64,000 bases of DNA from Acinetobacter proteolyticus. GTDB lineage: Bacteria; Pseudomonadota; Gammaproteobacteria; Pseudomonadales; Moraxellaceae. A program made the translations under genes and the position numbers. Position 1 is the stretch's first letter, and every line of letters begins with the position of its first letter. This document shows positions 34,664 through 42,980 of this stretch, one piece after another. The notes under the pieces were generated by a model, which did not search any database, had not been told where the DNA came from, and saw nothing but the letters and a program-made list of their open reading frames with translations. Where the stretch lies: NCBI RefSeq assembly GCF_000367945.1, contig NZ_KB849179.1:2898067-2962066 (forward strand). Direction: 5' to 3'.

Positions 34664-35481
34664 TTGGACTTAACCATTTGCTGTTCAAAGCGTTTATATA
34701 GTAACAGACCAAAAAATAAAGAACCAATAATCCACTCACCCACATAAGTCAATGAAATACCTTGTGTTAATGGATAATTCGGAGCGACCGCATGTCGCAT
34801 TGACTCTAATATATGAATTACAGGATTCCATAATAAATATTGCTGATATTCATAAGGTATTAAATGAATGGTATAAACTACAGCAGATAAAAAATAGAGA
34901 ATAAAAAACAACATTGGTAAAAACTTGTTCAACTCATGTGAAATATCACCAATCACCATAAATACTAGTGCTAGGCTAAAACTCAAAAGAAACAATAAAA
35001 ACCAATACCCTAATAGAGCAGGAATTGCCTCAAAACTAATATGAAAGCCCAACCAAAGTAATACTGCACTAAAAAATAGATAAGAAACAAAATGTAAAAA
35101 AAGCTCTAAAAAACTACGTGCGATTAGCGTATCAATCGGTTTTACTGGTCGATAACTAAATAAACCTTGGTTAGCCTGAACGGCACCCAAAGACTGACTA
35201 ACAGTCGTTCTAAATAGAAAAAATGGAATAATCCCATTGACCAGAAAAACTTCAAAATCAATACCCGGTATGGTATGGCTTACCGCACCAAATAGAATAA
35301 GCATAAAACCGATATGCAGCGCTGGCTCAAGTAAAATCCAGACATAACCAAGACGGTACTGACCAAAACGGGTTTGCAACTCGCGTAAAAAAAGTGCACG
35401 AACTGCTGCATACATAACCTGCAGTCCGCCACGGGGTTTTAACCGTGGTAATCCTTTTAAACTGGATGTTTGCTCATCCAT
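34660..35481 (-). CDS. kpsM: KpsM-like capsule ABC transporter permease
   Basis: 273 residues, ABC-2 type, with six predicted membrane segments after a cytoplasmic N-terminus; RFGQYRLGYVWILLEPALHIGFM is the family hallmark. It forms the inner-membrane pore for the lipid-linked polysaccharide. AGGGGG precedes the ATG. It is the first gene of the minus-strand kps operon kpsM-T-E-D-wecB-wecC-GTs. Confidence 0.94.
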   Translation of the reverse strand: MDEQTSSLKGLPRLKPRGGLQVMYAAVRALFLRELQTRFGQYRLGYVWILLEPALHIGFMLILFGAVSHTIPGIDFEVFLVNGIIPFFLFRTTVSQSLGAVQANQGLFSYRPVKPIDTLIARSFLELFLHFVSYLFFSAVLLWLGFHISFEAIPALLGYWFLLFLLSFSLALVFMVIGDISHELNKFLPMLFFILYFLSAVVYTIHLIPYEYQQYLLWNPVIHILESMRHAVAPNYPLTQGISLTYVGEWIIGSLFFGLLLYKRFEQQMVKSK

Positions 35482-35744
35482 CCGACCCCCTGTAAGTGCT
35501 TAATCTTTGCACTAGCCTTATTTTCCAGCGAAGCTTAAATTATTTTTTCGAAAAGTTAAAGTTTCAAAATGTTCCATAATTTCAAATTACGAGAAAGTTC
35601 TTCCATTCAAAAACGATAAATTAGGACACAAATTAATTTAAAACATGTAAACAGATCACATAGAAAATTAAAACAAATAAATTTCAGTTACTTATTTCAC
35701 AACAAATCAATTCACTCTCGGTAAAAACAGATCAAAATAATGTA
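35482..35744 (-). promoter_or_regulatory. AT-rich leader upstream of kpsM, no clear elements
   Basis: A non-coding, strongly AT-rich stretch that must hold the kps operon promoter. I saw no convincing -35/-10 pair and no ops (GGCGGTAG) element of the JUMPstart type on the minus strand, so RfaH-type control is not supported. Confidence 0.4.
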
Positions 35745-35772
35745 GTGAATTGTTATTTCGATAACAATTCAC
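35745..35772 (-). terminator. Hairpin terminator after rraB
   Basis: A perfect 12-bp stem, GTGAATTGTTAT against ATAACAATTCAC, with a four-base loop (CGAA on the minus strand, TTCG on the plus), placed ten bases after the rraB stop. The following T content (TACATTATTTTG) is modest, so termination may be partial and allow read-through toward kpsM. Confidence 0.65.
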
Positions 35773-35781
35773 ATAATTAAG

Positions 35782-36147
35782 TTATTCATCTTCGTCGTAA
35801 ATATAGCTCATACAACCCCAACCATCATATTCGCCATTGAACTCTTTGGCGATCTTGATCATCCATTCTTCCAAATCTGCAATGTCTTCGTATTCCAAAA
35901 TCATATTCACATGGATATTCAGCACCCACAGATCCGAACCATCAGAATGCACTTCTTCCTGAAAGAAAGAAATTTTCTGTTCTTGGTGTAACAAATGCAG
36001 GGCACATTTTTCTACCTGTTCCTGCTTCTCAAAAACAATCGAAAATTCGACTTCATGCGGCTCGCTCAGGTCATTACCATCCTCAACCATCTGCCACAGC
36101 ACATTGCCATTATCATTATCTGGGAATTGGTCATAGTCGCGTGTCAT
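35782..36147 (-). CDS. rraB: RraB-like ribonuclease E inhibitor
   Basis: A 121-residue acidic protein. The C-terminal KEFNGEYDGWGCMSYIYDEDE closely follows the KYDVEYDGWG...DED ending of E. coli RraB as I recall it, and size and charge fit. RraB binds the C-terminal scaffold of RNase E and modulates mRNA decay. In Acinetobacter the partner region of RNase E may differ, so function is by family. It marks the left limit of the ordinary chromosome next to the kps locus. Confidence 0.8.
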   Translation of the reverse strand: MTRDYDQFPDNDNGNVLWQMVEDGNDLSEPHEVEFSIVFEKQEQVEKCALHLLHQEQKISFFQEEVHSDGSDLWVLNIHVNMILEYEDIADLEEWMIKIAKEFNGEYDGWGCMSYIYDEDE

Positions 36148-36284
36148 AGAAATATCCTTTGTTGTGTTTTGGGCTTGATATTTGGCTATAGATTAACCGA
36201 TTTTCATGTCAGTTTTTAGACGCATTAATATAAATATTGTAGTCAAAAATTGATCAAAATGAGAATCACAGGCTGAGCTAGAAC

Positions 36285-36758
36285 TCATTCAAACTTTAAG
36301 CAAAGCACCACTTGGTCAAGGCAGCGAATGCCATTTTCATAAATGGCTTCTGGATAATCTATAAATACATCTGGCTCGATATGCGACAAACGAAAGCCGC
36401 ATTTCTGATAAAGCGCTAATTGATCCAGACTGGAATTGCCTGTTTTGACCCATAATGTTTGAATACTGTGATCTTTGCTCTTTTCAATGGCAAATTGAAC
36501 CAAAGCCTTGGCAAGACCCTGTTTTTGATAACGTGAATCTACGGCTAGATTTTTAATTTCAGCTTGATCATCTGCTCTGAATACACACAGTTGCGCAATG
36601 ATCTGCGCCTGATCATTCAGCATGAAGAATAGACTCGACTGCAATAAATAGGTTGAGATCTGCTGCCAACTTGGATCAGCCTCTAATAAGAGTGCTTTTA
36701 ATTGCAGTTGCTGTATCTCTGAGAGTGCTGTCCATTCAGCGTGTTGAATCGAATACAT
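36285..36758 (-). CDS. GNAT-family N-acetyltransferase
   Basis: 157 residues. The core motif SRYQKQGLAKALVQFAIEKSK is the acetyl-CoA pyrophosphate-binding loop (Q/RxxGxA type), and LYQKCGFRLSHIE is the usual beta-bulge/alpha-4 region. The substrate is unknown. It lies 24 bases after the pseudouridine synthase gene on the same strand, so the two may be co-transcribed. Confidence 0.82.
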   Translation of the reverse strand: MYSIQHAEWTALSEIQQLQLKALLLEADPSWQQISTYLLQSSLFFMLNDQAQIIAQLCVFRADDQAEIKNLAVDSRYQKQGLAKALVQFAIEKSKDHSIQTLWVKTGNSSLDQLALYQKCGFRLSHIEPDVFIDYPEAIYENGIRCLDQVVLCLKFE

Positions 36759-36782
36759 GCGCTTGCCTATTGGTGGTTGTGC

Positions 36783-37448
36783 TTAGAACTTTAGCTCAGA
36801 ATGAATTTCAACTGCATGCATTTTTAAAGGATGCTGAAAAGCAAGATAAGCCGCATGTAGCGCCATGCGTTTTAAATGGAACTTGGCAGGTTCAGGATGA
36901 TAAAGCTTATCCCCCATAATCGGATGGCCGATATGCATCATATGCACCCGCAACTGATGGGAACGTCCTGTGACCGGCTCTAAACGCACACGACTTTGGT
37001 CCGTTGCAGCATCATATTGCATCAGTTGAAATAAGGTTTTGGCAGACTTACCCAATTCAAAATGCACCATCTGACGCGGACGGTTTTCCCAATCGGTAAT
37101 AAGCGGCACTTCCACACTACCCTCGCTCTGAATCTGCCCCTGTACCAAAGCCACATAGTATTTTTTGACGGTACGCGCCTGAAACATTTTACTGATTGCC
37201 ACTTCTGCATCACGATGTTTAGCAAACATGAGTAAGCCCGAAGTTGCCATATCCAGACGATGCGTGACTTTAGCCGCGGGATATTTTTCCAAAACCCGTA
37301 AATAAGCACTGTCCTGATGTTCAGGTAACCGTCCCATCACCGACAATAGCCCAGCAGGCTTATTAATCACCAGCAAATCTTCATCTTCATAGACGATCTC
37401 TAAAGGATCTTGTGGCGGTGTATAAATAAAATTGTCGTTTAGAGCCAT
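36783..37448 (-). CDS. RluA-family pseudouridine synthase
   Basis: About 221 residues. VYEDEDLLVINKPAGLLSV is the N-terminal motif and HRLDMATSGLLMF contains the catalytic Asp; VTGRSHQLRVHMMHIGHPIMGDKLY is motif III. Length without an S4 domain matches RluA, which acts on 23S rRNA U746 and tRNA U32. The start at 37448 (MALNDNFIYTPPQDP) matches RluA-type N-termini. A longer GTG-started reading frame to 37520 contains a good promoter and is rejected. Confidence 0.88.
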   Translation of the reverse strand: MALNDNFIYTPPQDPLEIVYEDEDLLVINKPAGLLSVMGRLPEHQDSAYLRVLEKYPAAKVTHRLDMATSGLLMFAKHRDAEVAISKMFQARTVKKYYVALVQGQIQSEGSVEVPLITDWENRPRQMVHFELGKSAKTLFQLMQYDAATDQSRVRLEPVTGRSHQLRVHMMHIGHPIMGDKLYHPEPAKFHLKRMALHAAYLAFQHPLKMHAVEIHSELKF

Positions 37449-37488
37449 GGCAACAGAACAAATTGAATCGGGTACAGGATGGAGAGTG

Positions 37489-37516
37489 ATTATAGTTGCG
37501 CCAACGGCTTTCGCAA
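37489..37516 (-). promoter_or_regulatory. Sigma70-type promoter of the rluA-like gene
   Basis: On the minus strand, TTGCGA (37516-37511) and a perfect TATAAT (37494-37489) are 16 bases apart. The predicted start, near 37482, gives a leader of about 35 bases before the ATG at 37448. Confidence 0.65.
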
Positions 37517-37544
37517 CCACTGATTTTCCTCATCGCAAGCACAA

Positions 37545-37997
37545 TTAAGACACAGTTTTTAGCCCCTTGCCCAAGCTTTGTTTATAGAGCTCTTCTAATG
37601 TAGCAATGTCCCGATTTAAAAATGCAATCAGATAATCTTTGGCACGCGCCAAGCTCAATTGTTTAAATGAAATGCTGTCTTTGCTTTTACGCGTGACCAA
37701 GCCAAATAGATCTTTTTTAGGAATAATGACTGGGATATCACTGTCCAGCTTAAACTCTAGTTGTTGTGATTTAGCATAGGCATCAAGGGTAATGGAAATA
37801 GTCTGTTCTGTCCGATGATCACTAACAATAAAGCTGGTATCTGCACCATTGAGTTGTAATTGACGAACCAACTGCTGACGCCAAGTCATCTCGTCAAACT
37901 TGGTTAAAATCGTTGCCAAATCAAAGCGACCAACATGATCGATGTCATTGTGATTCATTTGATGTGGATAGCGGATTTTAAGCTCGAACTCATTCAT
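37545..37997 (-). CDS. Conserved-looking hypothetical protein
   Basis: 150 residues, soluble, mixed charge, no signal peptide or membrane segment. I do not recognise a family. The N-terminal half (MNEFELKIRYPHQMNHNDID) and the middle SDHRTEQTISITLDAYAKSQ look like beta-strand-rich structure, and the C-terminus is helical. It is followed closely by the pseudouridine synthase promoter and preceded by a 570-base intergenic region. Confidence 0.6.
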   Translation of the reverse strand: MNEFELKIRYPHQMNHNDIDHVGRFDLATILTKFDEMTWRQQLVRQLQLNGADTSFIVSDHRTEQTISITLDAYAKSQQLEFKLDSDIPVIIPKKDLFGLVTRKSKDSISFKQLSLARAKDYLIAFLNRDIATLEELYKQSLGKGLKTVS

Positions 37998-38568
37998 AAT
38001 GGTGCTGACCTATTGCTGTGATTTTTTTGATTTATTAATATAAAAATAATTATATCACTTTGTTTTTTAATATAAAAATATCGATTTATATTCACAATGA
38101 CAGGATTTCAGGATTTACTTCACATTCAATTTTGGTTTTATTGATCTAGTTTTTATTATTTAAGCCTGATGGCTGATTTTATATTTACTAAAATTTTTTA
38201 GGGTATCAAGGGAAAACAGAGGTTGTTTACTTCAACACCTATGACTTTGTAAGCCATAACCTTTGCCTATAAACTTTTGATCTATAGCGTCCTAAGCCGA
38301 ATCGAGACCTTTTGGGTTCGTACACACTTGCTTTATAAGCATCGGTGCATGCTACTCTTTTCGATCCCTTTCACACCCTTGAGACATAGTTTAGGCAGAT
38401 CACGGTGGGATTGTTTTCCTAAAAACAGCTATTTTCGATGATCAATGAAATAATTTTGCATGTTAAACAATATAAGTTAAAATATTTTCCACATGAAATA
38501 AAAAACTAAGATTTTTATTCCGATAAATTCAAATTTACAGGTGTATTTTTTCTAAAACCCCTTCTCAT
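37998..38568. other. 570-bp intergenic region with possible structured RNA
   Basis: No open reading frame of plausible quality is found. The core 38209-38420 is less AT-rich than its surroundings. Its ends, GGAAAACA (38211-38218) and TGTTTTCC (38412-38419), are complementary. Inside are smaller hairpins: one near 38243-38260 (TATGACTT / AAGCCATA), one near 38219-38240 (AGGTTG / CAACACCT) and an ATCCC/GGGAT pair (38364-38368 / 38407-38411). This pattern could be a small RNA of about 210 nt; strand is undecided. I could not match it to 6S, SRP, RNase P or tmRNA. Confidence 0.3.
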
Positions 38569-39456
38569 CTAAGCCCAAATCACCATAATCGCGGCAACAA
38601 TCACCAGCCACAGACCCAAATGATCGGTTTTGGCGAGTTTCTCTTTAAAAAAGAAGGCTGAGATCAGCAAACTAAATAGAATTTCGACCTGACCCAGCGT
38701 TTTCACAATCGCAACGGTCTGCATACTCATGGCACTAAACCAACCCACCGAGGCCAAGAAACTACAAATACTTACTCTTAAAGTTAAGCCAACACGTTGC
38801 CACATTTTATAGAGCGTCGGGCGACTGAAAAATCCAAGATAGATCAGCAATACAATGCATTGGAAGCTGATCAAACTGCACAACACCCAAGCCGCGCGAT
38901 GTAAGAATGGCAACATGCTCAGTTCTAAACTGGCTTCACGCACCAACAAAGAAGTGATGGCAAAACAAAGCCCACTCCCGAGTCCAATCAGCAAGGTTTT
39001 CAAGGACAGATCGGATTGTTGCTTGCCTTTACTCAGTAAAAATACCGCAACTCCCCCAATCACCACACCAATCCAGCCCCACGTGCTGAGATGTTCTTGT
39101 AGGAACAACACACCGACCAAGGCTGCCAAGATCGCTTCACTTTTGGCAAGTCCGACACCAATGGCGTAGTTCTTTTGTTGAAATAGTTTCACCATCAAGG
39201 CAGTGGCATAGATCTGGCTAATACCCGCAATCACAATATACAGCCAGAATTTATCGGAAAAATGTACCGATGCTGTAACCGGCTGATGCCAATAGAGAAA
39301 GGCCAAATAGCTAAAGGCAAAGATCGGTGAAAAGATAAAGCGCGCCAGTGTGGTGCCATAAACATCCACGCTCGTACTGAGTTGTTTTTGAAAAGCATTG
39401 CGCCAAGCCTGCATAAATGCAGCCATGAGCGTGAACAGAATCCAAGTCATCATCAT
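38569..39456 (-). CDS. EamA/DMT-family transporter
   Basis: 295 residues with ten predicted membrane segments in two repeated halves of five (first half to about 140, second from about 150). GVGLAKSEAILAALVGVLFLQEHLS and LGQVEILFSLLISAFFFKEKL are the paired EamA signature regions. Members export amino acids or other metabolites; no substrate can be named. Three successive ATG codons leave the start uncertain by two residues, and the Shine-Dalgarno sequence is weak. Confidence 0.85.
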   Translation of the reverse strand: MMMTWILFTLMAAFMQAWRNAFQKQLSTSVDVYGTTLARFIFSPIFAFSYLAFLYWHQPVTASVHFSDKFWLYIVIAGISQIYATALMVKLFQQKNYAIGVGLAKSEAILAALVGVLFLQEHLSTWGWIGVVIGGVAVFLLSKGKQQSDLSLKTLLIGLGSGLCFAITSLLVREASLELSMLPFLHRAAWVLCSLISFQCIVLLIYLGFFSRPTLYKMWQRVGLTLRVSICSFLASVGWFSAMSMQTVAIVKTLGQVEILFSLLISAFFFKEKLAKTDHLGLWLVIVAAIMVIWA

Positions 39457-39596
39457 AAGCTTGAGCGCAATATTATAAGTGCCGCTAATTTACGCTGTTC
39501 TGCTTATTTTTTCGATGGTCATCTTCAAATCTTAAGTTCTAGTGCATATTTTTCACAAGCAATGCAACACTAGCCTGTGTTGATTCAATCCATCAT

Positions 39597-40301
39597 CTAT
39601 TGTTTCTTCTTGCTCATTTCAGTCAGTAGGTCGAGCTGTATTTCCTGAATTTTTGCCAGTCTATCCCATTGATGCATCAGCAGATGATCCATTTTTTCAT
39701 GTAAATTATGGATTTCCAGCTCTGCTTTGAGATTCACCTTATAGTCATTTTCTGAGCGTAAACGGTCTTTAGCTTCCTGACGGTTTTGGCTCATCATAAT
39801 AATCGGGGCCTGTACTGCAGCCAAACAGGACAAAATCAGGTTCAACAGAATAAAGGGATAAGGGTCCGCAGGATGTTTCACCATGACCACGGTATTGACC
39901 AAGATCCAAATCGCCAGAAAAGCGGCAAAACAAATCAGAAATGTCCAACTCCCACCAAATGATGCGATTTTATCTGCCAGTCGCTCTCCCAAGGTCCAGT
40001 CTTGGTCAAATTTAGTTTCTATATTCTTATTAATTAAATCATGATGTTGCATGCTCTGTAATACATCATTTTCTAGATTTGAAACTTCACCTTGTTCTGA
40101 GTTTAATAGTGAATGTACATATTGCATTCGATACTTGGTCAAATCTGGCAGGCAAATATAATCCTGTGCCCCACATTCTGGAAAATCTTGTTCAATTTCT
40201 TCTGTAATGACCCGACGTAGCGTTCCAAGTGGAATCAAGCTTTTAATAGAAAAGCTTTTTTTACAAACAATACAGTTTTGACACTCTGTTTTCCCATTCA
40301 T
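39597..40301 (-). CDS. DUF1003-domain membrane protein with N-terminal Cys cluster
   Basis: 234 residues. CQNCIVC near the N-terminus (8-14) could bind zinc. Two membrane segments (about 119-136 and 150-170) surround the DUF1003 hallmark FGGSWTFLI...HPADPYPFILLNLILSCLAAVQAPIIMMSQNRQ, followed by a charged helical tail. The function of this family is unknown. It appears monocistronic. Confidence 0.8.
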   Translation of the reverse strand: MNGKTECQNCIVCKKSFSIKSLIPLGTLRRVITEEIEQDFPECGAQDYICLPDLTKYRMQYVHSLLNSEQGEVSNLENDVLQSMQHHDLINKNIETKFDQDWTLGERLADKIASFGGSWTFLICFAAFLAIWILVNTVVMVKHPADPYPFILLNLILSCLAAVQAPIIMMSQNRQEAKDRLRSENDYKVNLKAELEIHNLHEKMDHLLMHQWDRLAKIQEIQLDLLTEMSKKKQ

Positions 40302-40420
40302 GCTCTATCCTCTCTTTGTGAGATTTATTCATTTATCTGGTTATTGTTATTCAATTTTATCCTGCGGCATCGAGTTGCCCGTGATGCTTTTGTAAGCTTA
40401 AACCGAAAAAAGATCGTCTG

Positions 40421-40660
40421 TTAGAGCAGCTTTAAAGCAAGATAAGGCACGAGACCGAATAATAAAATAGCAATTTTATAGATCGCCATCCCACCATAGT
40501 GAATTGCATCAAACTGCTGCTCAGATAAGCTGAACCAGTGTCTATGTAGGCGTTTAATCGAATCTTTTGCAAAGACAAAGGCCAATAACCAAAGGATTAA
40601 AACGATATAATTCAAGATCGTCATGTAAAGAAAAAATTGTGTGAGTTGGAAAGTATTCAT
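40421..40660 (-). CDS. Small two-TM membrane protein (DUF6868-like)
   Basis: 79 residues with two hydrophobic segments (about 6-31 and 55-78) joined by a basic/aromatic loop KDSIKRLHRHWFSLSEQQFDAIHY. I think it resembles DUF6868 but could not verify. No function is suggested. It lies alone between the DUF1003 gene and the duplicated secreted-protein genes. Confidence 0.65.
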   Translation of the reverse strand: MNTFQLTQFFLYMTILNYIVLILWLLAFVFAKDSIKRLHRHWFSLSEQQFDAIHYGGMAIYKIAILLFGLVPYLALKLL

Positions 40661-40735
40661 GACTGTTTCCCTCCATTTTATCGTTATTATTTTAAGCGCC
40701 TTTTATGATGCAAAACTTAAAAATACTCCCCACAA

Positions 40736-40793
40736 CGCTCGGTGCTTTGTACGAATCCAACAGGACTAACAATCATAAAATAATCGCCAGTCT
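40736..40793 (-). repeat. Decayed copy of the DUF4126 gene 3' end (copy C)
   Basis: Immediately downstream of the 40.8 kb secreted-protein gene. It aligns, with many changes, to copy B at 41560-41620 and less well to the coding original at 43001-43060; shared words include TACGAATCCA / CACGAATCCA and ATCRCCAGTC. It has no reading frame. Confidence 0.6.
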
Positions 40794-41495
40794 TTAAAAA
40801 CTTAAATCATCAAAGTCCTTCACTGTGGATAGATAGATGGGTGCCTGATTGATTTTGCTCCATGTTTCTTTAAACCTTGGATCTTCTTCTGGGTCTTGGC
40901 TTAAATTGTCACGAATCACTTTTTTACCCGTTAAAAAATTAATACTGGTTTGACTTTGAATGAGGGGGCCGTGATTGCTTGAATCATCATAACCAATCAG
41001 GCGTAGATCATTGCCGTCCAAGCGAAATAAATAACTCCAGTAACCATAACGTCCATGTGAATAATAAATCCTCAGTAGGTTATTTTTAATTTCCATCCAT
41101 AGTTCAGGTGGGAAATAGACACCGCCATCTTCATTTTCAGAGCTAAAACAATTGAGATTGCTGACAATAGGTTTGTATTTGCCTTTTTGATTCAGTAATA
41201 CAATCACACCGCGACGGTTACGATCTAAATGTCCATAATATTCATGATGGAAAAAGGCTTTGGGATCCGTCGCTTTGACCATCAACACTACATCCCTCAA
41301 ACCATCTTTATTCAGATCGCCTTCAATGGCTTTAAAGAGTTGGTATTTTGCAGGGATATAGGCTTGATAGGTGAGTTTATCTTGACCTAATTTAATTTCT
41401 TCCTCTGTCGGCTGCTCTTGGGCAAAGCTGACTTGCGACAGTGCAGATAGGCTTGAGAATGCTAATAATGCGGTAATAAGTTGAGTCTTTATCAT
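40794..41495 (-). CDS. Secreted FG-GAP-like protein, tandem paralogue 2
   Basis: 233 residues with a signal peptide cleaved after SFA (about residue 25). The mature part has EGDLNKDGLRDVVLMVK, a DxNxDGxxD calcium-binding loop as in FG-GAP/VCBS repeats, and an FSSENEDGGVYFPPE region. It is highly similar to the protein encoded next to it (about three quarters of positions by eye). The start at 41495 is chosen because MIKTQLITALLAF aligns with the paralogue's start; an ATG six codons earlier is possible. Periplasmic, function unknown. Confidence 0.75.
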   Translation of the reverse strand: MIKTQLITALLAFSSLSALSQVSFAQEQPTEEEIKLGQDKLTYQAYIPAKYQLFKAIEGDLNKDGLRDVVLMVKATDPKAFFHHEYYGHLDRNRRGVIVLLNQKGKYKPIVSNLNCFSSENEDGGVYFPPELWMEIKNNLLRIYYSHGRYGYWSYLFRLDGNDLRLIGYDDSSNHGPLIQSQTSINFLTGKKVIRDNLSQDPEEDPRFKETWSKINQAPIYLSTVKDFDDLSF

Positions 41496-41559
41496 CTTTT
41501 TTTCTTTCATCATTCAGGTTGTTATCGGAATTATTGCATTGATATGGAATGGCTCGGTT

Positions 41560-41620
41560 TCTGTTGGCATTTTGCACGAATCCAGCGAGCAGCAACAATC
41601 TTAAAAATGATCACCAGTCC
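41560..41620 (-). repeat. Duplicated fragment of the DUF4126 gene 3' end (copy B)
   Basis: Lies directly after the stop codon of tandem paralogue 1. On the minus strand it matches about 50 of 63 positions of the coding sequence for VIVFIVVAARWIRAKRQQQ at the end of the DUF4126 gene (43001-43060), including an exact 18-base block. It is out of any reading frame here. Confidence 0.75.
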
Positions 41621-42319
41621 TTAAAAGCTTAAATAATCAAACTCTTTAATTTTCGATAAATAGATTGGGGCTTGATTAATTTTACTCCAATTCTCTTTAA
41701 ATTTTGGATCACCTTCAAAGTCTTGACTTAAATTGTCACGAATAACTTTCTTCGCTGTTAAAAAGTTAATACTGGTTTGGCTTTCAATATAAGGTCCATG
41801 ATTGCTTGAATCATCATAACCAATCAGGCGTAGATCATTGCCTTCCAAACGAAATAGATAACGCCAATAGCCATAGCGTCCATGGGCAAAGTGCACATTC
41901 AGCACATTATTGTTAATTTCTAAGCGTATATCAGGGGCGAAATAAACACCACCGTCTTCATTGTCCGAGTAAAAACAATTTAAGTTACTGACAATCGACT
42001 TGTATGTGCCTTTTTCATTGAGCAAGACAACCACACCACGGCGGTTAGTATCGATACGGCCACGATACTCATGTTCAACAAAAGCTTCGGGATCGGTTGC
42101 TTTCACCATCAACACGACATCTTTTATGCCATCGTTATTCAAGTCACCCTCTATGGCTTTAAATAAGCGATATTTCGCAGGGATATAGGTTTGATAAGTG
42201 ACTTGGTCTTGGCTTAATTTAAGCTCTTCCTCTGTCGGTTGTTCTTGAGCAAAGCTGAGTTGTGGCAGTATTGCTAAGCCTGATAATACGAATGATGCGG
42301 CAAGGAGTTGAGTTTTCAT
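41621..42319 (-). CDS. Secreted FG-GAP-like protein, tandem paralogue 1
   Basis: 232 residues with signal peptide MKTQLLAASFVLSGLAILPQ ending LSFA. The mature domain has EGDLNNDGIKDVVLMVK (calcium-loop type), NCFYSDNEDGGVYFAPD, HGRYGYWRYLFRLEGNDLRL and a conserved tail. It is a paralogue of the protein encoded at 40.8-41.5 kb, same orientation, with a DUF4126-derived fragment between them. No catalytic motif was recognised; an inhibitor, binding or envelope role is possible. Confidence 0.75.
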   Translation of the reverse strand: MKTQLLAASFVLSGLAILPQLSFAQEQPTEEELKLSQDQVTYQTYIPAKYRLFKAIEGDLNNDGIKDVVLMVKATDPEAFVEHEYRGRIDTNRRGVVVLLNEKGTYKSIVSNLNCFYSDNEDGGVYFAPDIRLEINNNVLNVHFAHGRYGYWRYLFRLEGNDLRLIGYDDSSNHGPYIESQTSINFLTAKKVIRDNLSQDFEGDPKFKENWSKINQAPIYLSKIKEFDYLSF

Positions 42320-42383
42320 AAGTCCATCATTTTTTTAATATTGAAAAACATTCACATCAAGCATTTATATGCTCAGCACTAAC

Positions 42384-42902
42384 TCAGATTTTTTCTATTG
42401 CTTTATTTAAGACATACCTTTGAAGCACTTGATCTAGCATAAGTTCAGAATCAAGACAGCCATTGTTTGCTTGAATGACTTTTGCCGAAGCCAAATTGGA
42501 TTTATAGCAATGTATATGCAATTGCGTTAAGCCCAATTCCCACGCTTCCTGAATGGTAAGTTCCAGCAACTTAGTACCAAAATTTTGTCTGCGTCTAGAA
42601 GGACGAATCCCTAAACCAATATGCCCACCACAATGTTGAGTTTGAGCATTAAGTTGCGGTCTTAAGTTAGATACACCGATAATTTCATGATCATCGACTA
42701 ACCAATAGGTAATATTGGCAACATGTCCTTCTTGTAAAAACTGCCCTTTTTCATATTGTTCTAATTTATTCAAAAACTTGTCAAAATCTGTGTGATCGAA
42801 GTCCAGTGTTAGTGGGTAACGTTCTTCATCAGCCAGTTCATTCATATAGTCGTTATAACTCTGCTTAAACCTTACGTGAGGTTTGATCAAACGAAGTGAC
42901 AT
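42384..42902 (-). CDS. GNAT-family acetyltransferase
   Basis: 172 residues. YWLVDDHEIIGVSNLRPQLN, then GLGIRPSRRRQNFGTKLLELTIQEA, give the acetyl-CoA loop (RRxxFGT variant of RxxGxG/A), and the C-terminal HCYKSNLASAKVIQANNG is the usual Asn/Cys-containing strand-helix. The substrate is unknown. It lies between DUF4126 and the tandem secreted-protein genes; AGGAG precedes the ATG. Confidence 0.82.
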   Translation of the reverse strand: MSLRLIKPHVRFKQSYNDYMNELADEERYPLTLDFDHTDFDKFLNKLEQYEKGQFLQEGHVANITYWLVDDHEIIGVSNLRPQLNAQTQHCGGHIGLGIRPSRRRQNFGTKLLELTIQEAWELGLTQLHIHCYKSNLASAKVIQANNGCLDSELMLDQVLQRYVLNKAIEKI

Positions 42903-42980
42903 CTAGCCATTACTCCTAAAGAAGTATTTTATTATCCATATTCACAATATGAAGATTTATAGATTTGAAAAAATATAAGC

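Noticed and set aside
35482..35781. JUMPstart/ops element upstream of kpsM
   Set aside because: No GGCGGTAG on the coding strand in this interval.
38209..38420. Assignment of the structured region as 6S RNA, RNase P RNA, tmRNA or SRP RNA
   Set aside because: No diagnostic sequence block of any of these was recognised; kept only as an unassigned candidate.
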